From Ascoidea rubescens DSM 1968 (taxonomy: Eukaryota > Ascomycota > Saccharomycetes > Ascoideales > Ascoideaceae): 64,000 bases of DNA. Under the pieces are notes generated by a model. The model was not told the origin of the DNA. It saw nothing but the letters and a program-made list of their open reading frames with translations, and ran no database searches. Every line of letters starts with the position of its first letter. Positions within the stretch are counted from its first letter, which is position 1. The position numbers were made by a program, and so were the translations under genes. Positions 20,247-29,204 of this stretch are shown piece after piece. The stretch covers positions 186,001-250,000 of the forward strand of contig NW_017962915.1 in NCBI RefSeq assembly GCF_001661345.1. The letters run 5' to 3'.

Positions 20247-23200
20247 TTTAATTGAATAAATAGTTAATTGATTATTTTATTGTTTTATATAAGTTAATAA
20301 GATATATGAGTATAATATATAAGATTGTGGAATCTTGGGATTGTGGTATAAAAAATGAGAGTATAATTAATAATTTTCAGCTTTTTAATTTCAATTTTTT
20401 ATTTTCAATTCTATTTTCAATTCTATTTTCAATTTGATTTTCAATTTGATTTTTATTTCTTTAGTTGAATAAAATCAAAACAATGTTGAATTAAAAACAA
20501 AGGAAAAAAAAAAGGATGAAAAATTGGTAAAATTGAAAGAAATGGTAAAAAATAGTAAGATTGGTAGAATTGGAAGTTAATCGTAATTTGTTTGAAAACT
20601 GTCTGAAAACTATTGAATTATTTGAATTATTTGAATTATTTGCAATTTGTATGATAAAATAAGAAATAACTAAATAATAACAGAATAAGAGAAGATTTTG
20701 AAGGACAAGTTCAATAATAATGTGAATAAATATAAATATAGGTATAAAATAAAAGTAAAAGTAAAAATAAAAATAAAAATAAAAAAAAGGTAAAAAGACA
20801 AAAAGATAAAAGAAAAAAAAAAAGAGACGAAAAAAGAGAAAGATAATTAAATGTTTATATAAGATACTGTCAAAATAAAAAAACCAAAAAAATAAGAAAA
20901 AAGAAAAAGAAAAAAGATAAAGTTATAAAGTTATGAAGTTATTAAGTTATAGAATTAGAAATATAAAAGAACACAAAAAGGCATAATGTTGAAATAAGAT
21001 AAAGTGTAAATATGGAAAAATAGTTAAAAGATAAAAAGATAGAGCTGAAAAAGATGAAAGCGAGAAAACCCAACAAACAAAAGGAAATTCTAGTGGATAG
21101 AATGAATAAAAATGAGTAAATGAGTAGTGCAATAGAGCGAAAATAACATTAAGGACATTTTAGAATATAACTAAAAACTGCAATGTCTTTGATAAATAAA
21201 AAAAAAGAAAGCAAGAAGTGAGCTAAAAGTGGAAAAGTCAAATTGAAAAGTCAAAAAGATGGTGAGAAGTGAAATTAAAAATGAAAAGTGAAATTGTAAA
21301 GTAAAAATACAAAGTAAAAAATAAAAGTGGAATTGTAAAGTCAAATAGTAAGTGGAAGTTAGTAATTAGTAATGGACCAGCCAGTAGTTTGTAGGTTGTA
21401 GTTGGTGAAAAGCGAAAGCATGTAGCAAAAGATTGAATAAGACAAATAAGACAAATAAAATGAGTTTCAGAAGTGATTATCTGACATAAGCTGGCAATTG
21501 GAGAGCTTTAAAAGAATTAGAGAGAATTGATCGTAGCCAGTTAGAATGGAGTTGGAAGATCAATCAAAGATTTTTTCCCAAAGAGTGAGTAACGAGTGAG
21601 TAAAGATTGGATGAACATGAGATAATAGGCCTGAAAAAATATACTTGTAACGGTGAATAGGTGCTAAGATGTGGGATTAAAGATTGGTGTAGGTCTGTTG
21701 AGTGAAGCTGGAGAAAAGTGTAGCAGCTTGCAATAGAAGTTGGGCACAATAGAAGAGGAATTTGGAGAGAAGCACAGTGGGATAACAGAGAAGTTGCTAA
21801 CCATTTGGCCATCCATCTGATATGATAATGGCGATAAACAGACCCTATTGTTGTTTTCCCAGCCAGATACGGAACACAGCAGAGATGGAGAGGGAGGCGA
21901 CAAATCCAGATAAACAAGACAGCTGGAATAACATTCTAGATCGGACATTACTGAGCAGAAGTAGTAAACAGAGTTATCCAAATATTATTTGTGCTAAATC
22001 ATAAGGTGAATGAGTGGAATTGAATTCTTGAGATCTCTGATGCTACATATCTATCTGAGATTGCACCTAGTAAATTTCATAACTAGAGGATAATTTCAGA
22101 TAAAGGAGAACGATCGATGAATGAGAAGCGGACTGGAGATGATAGCGGATTTAGCGTGAGAAGTGGGCCTATTAGCGTTGCCCATAGTCGCAAGTTGGTT
22201 TCAGGTCGTTCTGCGTTGGGGACGAAGACGGTCGTGGAGCCCGTGGGCATGGTGCCACCGAACCCTGAGATCACCTCTGCTGTGATACTCCCCACCAGCC
22301 AATCACAGCGTGTGCACCCGTTATCAGAGCCACCAGCATGGGCCTGCGTGGGCCACAGCTGGTGAGAATGGCTGCTCGTAAACAGCGCCTTCGACAGGCC
22401 CCTCTGGTCTCCCGCTTCCTTTGCGTCCTTCTTGTCTCTTGTTTGGCTTGCCTCCTGCTCCTTCATCTCGCTGGACAGAGCACTGCTCTTGCTGCACTTT
22501 CCCACCACCTTTCTAAGGACGGGCGATGGCAGCTGTTCTGTGCAACCCACAGGTATTCCAGAAGCCCTTCTGCCCAATCGCAGTCCACCACGCCGCTGGC
22601 CTGCAGCAGCGGTGCACTGTGGAAATGCATTAGCCAATCACAGTCGTTTTTGCTGCGATTGTTCAGGTCCATGCACGGATAAATGTTATAGGAAAGCTTA
22701 GTGCTGGTGTACAGTACCTGCCAATCAAAATCCAATTCACAGTGACAGATATGCGGTAGATATGCTTTTCGTTTTTCTTTTTCGCTTTAGATCCTTACTT
22801 TTGCACCACCGCTGCGGACCGCAGCTTGACTGTCAATATCGCACTGTGATTGGCTGCTGTGTAAATATGCATATTATACATATGAATGCGTGATCCAGAT
22901 CTATGGCGAGACCCTTGTGACGGAAACGCGCACTTTTCAAAACAGCATCTGCCGGAGCTGTACTGCACGTGTCGTTCAGAGCCTGCTCGCAAACCTAGTT
23001 CTGCGCTTTTATTTTCTCCAGTTGTTTCAGCTGCTGCTTCTGTTTCCTGTGCTGCTCAGAAACATTCAGAGCTGTTTGAAAACAGCTTCAAAACTGTTTG
23101 TACCAAGTCCAGAAGCAGTTTGGAGAGAGTTCCGAGACATCTCTGTGGTTGTGTTCAGCTGATATCCCTATCGTTGAATCTTATGACGAAAACGGAAACT

Positions 23201-23511
23201 CGATCTCCAAAACTTTCTTTCCTTCATCCTCCAATCAAATCGCTGTTTTGTTGATAAACTTATCTAATCTATATCACTGATCTCTTTATCTCAATAACAA
23301 TCATCAATAAAGAGCTATCTAATCAAAAATTAAAATAATAAACACTTTAAAAATCACTATTCAAATATGAGATCAATACAAAAAAAAATAAAAAAAACAA
23401 AAAAAAAACAATAATTTAACAAACAAACAAACAAACAAACAAATTAACTTGAGAAAAAAAAAAATTTATCCACTTGGTAAAAAAAAAATCCACTAATAAA
23501 CAATTCAATAT
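20247..23511 (-). promoter_or_regulatory. 3.3-kb gene-free promoter/leader of the unrecognised regulator
   Basis: The longest gap in the window. About 20260-21500 is A/G-rich on the plus strand, hence a U/C-rich potential 5' leader for the minus-strand gene, with imperfect repeats (TTTCAATTCTA-type near 20390-20450; GAAATTGTAAAGT-type near 21280-21345). About 22100-23200 is G+C-rich and contains the CCAAT cluster. Near 23280-23511 it becomes A-rich with (AAAC)n at about 23420-23442, the 3' flank of the AMPK beta gene. Open frames at 22083-22637 and 22886-23254 show no recognisable protein. Confidence 0.6.
22299..23237. promoter_or_regulatory. Cluster of six CCAAT boxes
   Basis: CCAAT pentamers lie at 22299, 22575, 22634, 22721, 22849 (reverse) and 23231. 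Five are CCAATCA, the form preferred by the Hap2/3/5 (NF-Y) complex; the one at 22575 is CCAATCG. A CACGTG E-box is at about 22967-22972. Confidence 0.7.
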
Positions 23512-25188
23512 TCATCGACTTGGTGTGTACATTATTTGCGTAACATACTTCTCAGAATATCTAGTTATACAAGCAACTGTTAATATATCATTTTTAATAC
23601 TAGTAGTTATCAAATGATTCAAAATTACATGATTTGGCACCTCAAGAACTTCATTTTCACTCTCACTATACGAACTGATTGTCCCATTATGATTATCAGA
23701 ATTACTTGACATTCTTCTTTGTCTGTGATTCTTGTTTAATAAAACACTATTAAGATATGGTGGAAGCGTAGGTGGCGATGGCAACCCACTTTTCCTGAGT
23801 AATGAATCGCTATCAAACCTCTCAAAATCTTCATCACTAAAAAAATTATAATTGTCTGTATATATTAACGGAATATCTTTAGAATAGTCGACTGTAATTT
23901 TTTCTTTGTTTTTATCAAATCTTGAAAAGTTCTCCTCATACATTTCACCGCTAGTTTCCTTATCTTCACTCTTTAGAGATAACATTGATTTTATGCTCAT
24001 GTCTTGAAAATTGTCCATTAATGGTGCAGGAAATGAATATATTTCATTTTTAGATTCCTTACTCTCTTTATCCTCATTTGAATTTGAATTTGAATTCAAA
24101 TTTAAATTGGATATATTCTCTTTACCTTCTCCATACTCTTTATCCAATTCTTTAATCTCAAACGAATTGACATAATAATCTTTAGCCTTGGCGACTTTTA
24201 AATAATTCTTTGAGCAGATCAATCTTTCCTTATAAACAAATTGAAAGTTGTACACATTCTTCGGTAATCTTAGTTCAATCGAATAATAATATTCACCTTC
24301 TTTATTCAATTTAATTTTCTTTTGCCAATTAGTAAATGATCCAACAATATATATCTCGTTATCATTAACATCAACATCAACATCAACATTAACATCAATA
24401 TCATTCATAATATTATCATGATTATCAATGTCTTTCTTAATATCAAGTCCAATAACTATCGGGTATTTATTCTCTTTACTCTCGTTATTAAACTTCAATA
24501 AAGAACTACTAGATATAATATTATCTGGACAATTTAAATTTTTAATAATATCATCTGAAATCAATTTGTTTTGAAAATAACTGTTTTCATCATATTCTAT
24601 AGACCCATCTATAGCTTTATCTATCAATTTATTATCATTATGATCTTTGGAATTTACCATTTTGGAATTCAACGTCGATATTATCGTATTCTTATCAATC
24701 AATTGATTTGTATTAGGAATTGAGGTTACGTTATAAGCTGAGACAACTGTTGAAGGATCTGAAGTGTTATTGCTATAGTTATTATGACTATTATAATTGT
24801 AACTATTATCTTCAAGGATCTTGGGAATGAGATCAATAGAGGGATTGCTATTAGTAGTACTTGTAGTATTTGAATTTTGACTTAAAGTAATATTAATATT
24901 AATATTATTATTATTTATATTATTATTATTATTATTCGTATTATTATTCGTATTGGTAGTGGTAGTGGTAGTGGAGGTGGAAGTGGTGGTAGAGTGTTTG
25001 GATTGATCAAGTATATTGATTGGATTAACCTTATTAATATTACTTATATTATATGTATTAAATGTATTCTTGAATGATTTATAAAATAAATGAGAATTAT
25101 TTTTAGATATATTGATGAAAGATGTTAGATTATCAGGATTTGAATTACTAATAAATTGAGTTGATTTAGAGGAAGTGTTATTTCCCAT
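23512..25188 (-). CDS. SIP2: SNF1/AMPK beta subunit (Sip2/Gal83 type)
   Basis: The 558-aa protein is the scaffolding beta subunit of the SNF1 (AMPK) kinase, which links catalytic and gamma subunits and sets localisation. MGNNTSSK at the N-terminus is a good N-myristoylation signal (Gly2), as in Sip2 and Gal83. A long Asn/Thr-rich region (to about 270) precedes the CBM48 glycogen-binding domain at about 275-355 (VGSFTNWQ from about residue 283; FQFVYKERLICS). The C-terminal ASC domain (about 436-558) contains DIPLIYTD, LPPYLNSVLLNK, VPNHVILNHLITTSIKNDILTVA-type core and ends in VTQIMYTP. Yeast has three paralogues; Sip2 versus Gal83 cannot be settled here, and pre-duplication lineages usually have one. 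Confidence 0.92.
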   Translation of the reverse strand: MGNNTSSKSTQFISNSNPDNLTSFINISKNNSHLFYKSFKNTFNTYNISNINKVNPINILDQSKHSTTTSTSTTTTTTNTNNNTNNNNNNINNNNININITLSQNSNTTSTTNSNPSIDLIPKILEDNSYNYNSHNNYSNNTSDPSTVVSAYNVTSIPNTNQLIDKNTIISTLNSKMVNSKDHNDNKLIDKAIDGSIEYDENSYFQNKLISDDIIKNLNCPDNIISSSSLLKFNNESKENKYPIVIGLDIKKDIDNHDNIMNDIDVNVDVDVDVNDNEIYIVGSFTNWQKKIKLNKEGEYYYSIELRLPKNVYNFQFVYKERLICSKNYLKVAKAKDYYVNSFEIKELDKEYGEGKENISNLNLNSNSNSNEDKESKESKNEIYSFPAPLMDNFQDMSIKSMLSLKSEDKETSGEMYEENFSRFDKNKEKITVDYSKDIPLIYTDNYNFFSDEDFERFDSDSLLRKSGLPSPPTLPPYLNSVLLNKNHRQRRMSSNSDNHNGTISSYSESENEVLEVPNHVILNHLITTSIKNDILTVACITRYSEKYVTQIMYTPSR

Positions 25189-26671
25189 TTTAATCTTTCG
25201 CTCTCTTATTTTTCTTTTTTTTTTTTTGGTCTTTCTTTCTTTTTTTTATTTTTTAATTCCCTTCTTAAATTAAGAAAATTATTATTATTGAAAAAACAAA
25301 CAAAAAAAAGCCCAAAAAATACAAAAAAAGAAGAACCAAAAATTGAATTTTAATGATTTCTACAAAATTGAATTAGATATGTGGGACTATTGGATTTTAT
25401 TATGTATATTATACAAGTGAATAAGGTGAATAAAAGAGAAAAGCTAGTTCATGTTAAAACTAAACTAATTGGCTAAAGCCCAAACAAATAATAAATTGTT
25501 TAAGATAATGTAATTGGAAATTGGAAATTGAATCACGAATTCTAATTAATGTGGGAACGATAATATAACCAAACAAATAACATAAAATCGTCAAATTTTT
25601 CAAAAAAGATTAACTGAGGAATGACGACCTGGCTACGATTTTGATAAAGGACAATGTTAACTCACAGGTACTGGGCTTTAGATTGGATAAGAACTCCCAA
25701 TTAACAGCATACTTGCTGGTGAATATCAAGAGTTTCTGCTGCTGAAAAGAGAATAATTAGCTGCCGTCTATGTGGTTATCAGTGCCAGCACCAGGATCAG
25801 CACAGTATCAGTATCAGCGTAGCACCATCAACAGCAGCACCATCAGCACCATCGCCAGTATCTCTCTTTTGTCCATTCTGACATTGAACTGTGGCAAAAA
25901 GCAGGAAACAAACCATCTGCGTCTTAACAGGATTTGAGTTCCTTCTCGCTGTCTCTGTCGAAGGGGAAACATCCCAAACACTCGTCTCGAGGCAGCAGAG
26001 GTGGAGTCACAGCACCATTCTCCCTCCTCTGGGTCCTCTGTGCTCCTCTATGCTCCTCTTGTCTTCCTCTGCTGCTTCTCTTCCACTTCTCGTCTACGCT
26101 TCTCTTCTACGTTCCTTCCCCCAGCGCGATAACACAATACCCACATTGTGTCAACAGAAACCGAAGTCTGTTCTTTCCAGAACCCTTCCTGTTGTTGCCT
26201 CTAAAGTGGCCTTATCTGGCCGCCTGCTGCTTCCTTCAAACAGCCGCAGACCAGGGCCCTGCTTCCTCCTGACCGAGTCGCGCCAAAGGCAGCACCCGCA
26301 GCACCGACATCAGAAACAGCTCCAGAAGCACCGCCAGCAGCACGACGTACAGCGACCCTTGTTTCAGCCGCAATTTCGTACCAGCAGCATGGCTCGTTGC
26401 TTATATAATCAGAGCTCTATTTACAAAGCCCTATTTACAAAGCCCTGCTATGTAACATGTGATTTCAGAATGCTATAATTAAAACAGAAACCAGTAAATT
26501 TCAACTAGTCCGGGCTCAAGTATCAAAATAGGGCTCGAGTTAGGGCTTTCTCTTGTTGCATCTATTGTGCTAAAAGATTCTGATCATTTTCATCAAAAGT
26601 TGAAGCGCAACTGTTACACCATCAACTGAATTTGCTTCTGTCGACAACATAATTCATAATTCAAATATAAA
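25189..26671. promoter_or_regulatory. Divergent promoter: AMPK beta subunit / RPS15
   Basis: 1.48 kb. The half next to 25189 is A/T-rich. A G+C-rich island fills about 25750-26480, including CAG-type and CAGCACCATCA imperfect repeats (about 25786-25862 and 26285-26345). A frame open at 25891-26478 has no recognisable protein and ends before the RPS15 control sites. Confidence 0.6.
26528..26547 (-). promoter_or_regulatory. Paired Tbf1-like sites upstream of RPS15
   Basis: ATAGGGCT (26528-26535) and TTAGGGCT (26540-26547) read AGCCCTAT and AGCCCTAA on the minus strand; the second matches the Tbf1 consensus ARCCCTAA exactly. Tbf1 is the ancestral activator of ribosomal-protein genes in yeasts outside the Saccharomyces group. 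The pair is about 125-145 nt before the RPS15 ATG. Confidence 0.7.
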
Positions 26672-28045
26672 ATGGCTCCAGCTCCAACTGGTATGTTTTT
26701 TTCATCTGCTGCAGCAGTTAAAAATGAGAAATCAAATATCAACCAACCACTATCAGTCCCCGAAAATTAGAGATCACAAATTCATTATAATTGATGGAAA
26801 ATAGTCAATGAAAAATAAACAAAAATTAAATTGTAGATAGGCAAGAAAAGTTAGTTAATTATTGATATTTTTATAAAACGAAAACAAGAAATAGAATCTT
26901 TTTATTTACAGTTATTTTCAATTCATTAAGACCCCACTCTAATAAAATTCAATAAAATCTGAATTGTTAAAAGATTAATATATCCATCATATTTAATGAT
27001 AAACAAACAAACAAACAAATACAAAAATTTAAAACAATTTTTTAATATGGAAATATTGAATAAGAATTGATATTATTTATTTTTAAAATAAACCTGTTTT
27101 GATTTGATTTATACTAGAAAAAATATAATAGAAATCATCAATCATCAATCATATTAGAAACAATTTTATTTCAGTTTTTGTTTTTTATAGAAACATCAAG
27201 TAAAACTAAAGTCAATTGAAATTATTATTTTTCAAGGTCCTGAATAAATCTAACTAAATCTGATAGAATACAATAAACATTATTGTCTCATACTAATTTG
27301 TCTCAATTAATTAAATATTTTATTAAACATATTTCTGGGACTCTTTTTTAATTATAATGGTCTTTTTCCAAATTAAACTGATAAATGGCAATTTAAAAAA
27401 ATGAGTCAAAAGTAAAAGCAAAATTTAATTAAATATCATTTATCACAAGAAATTTTTTTTTCTTTTCCATTGGCTATTTTTCATTAATTTTATTAATTTA
27501 AATTTTCTAAATGTGCTATTGAACAATTATTATCTATAAACCATTTCTCAATTTTAACTTCATTTTATTAAACTTTATCAAGTTCAACTTTACTAACGTT
27601 CTATCATTTTTATTGTATTACAGAAAAAAAGAGACGTACCTTCAAAACCTTTTCTTATCGTGGTGTTGATTTGGAACAATTATTAGAATTGCCAACTGAA
27701 GAATTTCCAACTTTATGTCGTTCAAGAATTAGACGTCGTTTTCAACATGGTTTAAACTCAAAACCAATGGGTTTAATTAAAAAACTAAGAGCTGCTAAAT
27801 TAGCTGCTCCAGAAAATGAAAAACCTGCTGTTGTTAAGACTCATTTAAGAAATATGGTTGTAGTCCCAGAAATGATTGGTTCAGTTATTGGTATCTACAA
27901 CGGTAAAGTCTTCAACCAAGTTGAAATTAAACCAGAAATGATTGGTCACTACTTGGGTGAATTTTCTATTTCTTATACTCCTGTTAGACATGGTAGACCA
28001 GGTATTGGTTCCACCAACTCTTCACGTTTTATCCCTCTTAAATAG
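26672..28045 (+). CDS. RPS15: 40S ribosomal protein uS19 (Rps15), two exons
   Basis: The coding sequence is join(26672..26690, 27624..28045), 146 aa. Exon 1 codes MAPAPT plus one base; exon 2 starts within Glu and reads [18 protein letters not shown]. The core blocks [42 protein letters not shown] and the C-terminus SSRFIPLK are almost invariant in eukaryotic uS19, which sits in the 40S head near the decoding site. Length matches yeast Rps15 (142 aa). The intron right after the start is typical of yeast ribosomal-protein genes. Two Tbf1-like sites in the promoter support normal ribosomal-protein regulation. Confidence 0.97.
26691..27623 (+). other. 933-nt intron of RPS15
   Basis: The donor GTATGT is at 26691, a perfect TACTAAC branch point at 27591-27597 and the acceptor CAG ends at 27623. 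The intron is AT-rich and has no open frame. No clear box C/D or H/ACA snoRNA was found by eye. Confidence 0.95.
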
Positions 28046-28443
28046 TTTAATTCTACCTAACCAATTTATTAATTTCATATCTTGATTAATGTGATATATA
28101 TTTATTTTTGCGTATTGTATCATGGGTTTTCCACATTTTTTATTGTTTATCGATTATTATCTATATTTGTATCTATAACTATAACTATAAAACAATCAAA
28201 TTAGAGGTTGAGTTTGAGTCTCTAGCTGAAAAAAAATCTATTGTTTTTTGTGTCCTCCTAAATCTTTTTCAGATCAAACTCCTTTCAAATTTTAAAAAAA
28301 AGAATAAATGAAAACTAATAAAGACAAATAAAAATTAAATAAAAGTAAATAAAAACAGACCTTTAAAACATCAATAAATCAAAGAGAAGAAAAAAAAAAT
28401 AAATAAACTTTAATTTATCTTCAATATGATAAAACACAGGATT
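28046..28443. other. Convergent intergenic region RPS15 / small GPI-type gene
   Basis: 398 nt, AT-rich, with A-rich tracts toward 28443. It is the 3' flank of both genes. No gene is seen. Confidence 0.6.
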
Positions 28444-28617
28444 TCAGAAAATTAAGGCCATACCAGCAGCAAAAACAGCTCCAATCGCACCAGCACCCAT
28501 TCGTGCTTCATAAACAGCAGGAGCAGCGTTTTGAGCAGTGGCAGTAGTGCTATTGTTCGCAGCAGAAGCAGCAACAACCATGGTAGCAACTGAGATTAAA
28601 ACATTAGAGTATTTCAT
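28444..28617 (-). CDS. Small secreted, probably GPI-anchored peptide (57 aa)
   Basis: This short gene codes for 57 aa. A signal peptide (1 to about 20, MKYSNVLISVATMVVAASAA) is followed by a short polar Asn/Thr/Ala segment with two overlapping N-glycosylation sequons (Asn21, Asn22) and a small-residue, hydrophobic C-terminus (GAGAIGAVFAAGMALIF) that ends without charge, the pattern of a GPI-attachment signal. After processing only about 15-20 residues would remain. A TATATA at 28806-28811 in a promoter of ordinary length and Ala codons with yeast-like bias support expression. Small GPI cell-wall peptides occur in yeasts, but I recognise no specific family. It could instead be a small single-pass membrane protein. 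Confidence 0.7.
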   Translation of the reverse strand: MKYSNVLISVATMVVAASAANNSTTATAQNAAPAVYEARMGAGAIGAVFAAGMALIF

Positions 28618-29204
28618 TTTGGAGTATAGAGGTGCGATTTGCGATAGAAACTTTTCAGAATTGGACTGGATGAATAACTTGTTTGTTTAAGATTGTTTTA
28701 TAATTGATAAACACTCGTCGAAGGTATTATTCTTGCTATAGTATAACGATGGAAAGAAAGAAACAAACGAAAAAGAAGATGGAAGAAATTCAAGCAACAA
28801 GCTCATATATAACCAGCTTTGGATGGAGAATCAGCTCAAAAGAACACAAAAGTGGCAAATGAAAATTATTCTTTTTGTGTAATTCTGGGACAAATGAACA
28901 AAGAAAAAAAAACAACGACTTTCTGAGTATTCTTCAGAGAGTTTCCTGAAAGATTTTTTGGAAAGAAGTGAGTATAAATTAAGAATTAAACGTAGATTGA
29001 AACAAACCGTTTTCGGAAATAAATCTACAAACTAAAATATAAGTAAAATATAACTTGGGGACTAAACAATAGCAATGACAAAATACAAAATGAACTGAAA
29101 AATAAAGGAAAGTAAAGAAAAAAAGTAAAAAAATGAATTAAAATGATATGAAACAAATTATTTGTTGACAGTTAATGTTGGTTAAAAAAACTGAAAAATA
29201 TAGC
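28618..29204 (-). promoter_or_regulatory. Promoter of the small GPI-type gene
   Basis: 587 nt, AT-rich, between the small gene and the stop of the ubiquitin protease gene upstream on the same strand. TATATA (28806-28811) lies about 190 nt before the start. The rest, toward 29204, is the 3' flank of the protease gene. Confidence 0.55.

Noticed and set aside
22083-22637. Open frame of 184 codons (minus) and overlapping frames in the CCAAT-rich island
   Set aside because: Several frames are open on both strands because stop codons are rare in G+C-rich DNA; none shows a domain or yeast-like codon use.
25891-26478. Open frame of 195 codons upstream of RPS15
   Set aside because: Ser/Gln/Pro-rich translation without a domain, lying in the island between divergent promoters; it may be partly transcribed but is not supported as a gene.
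26691-27623. snoRNA inside the RPS15 intron
   Set aside because: TGATGG-like and CTGA-like words occur but not with stems or proper spacing for a box C/D RNA.
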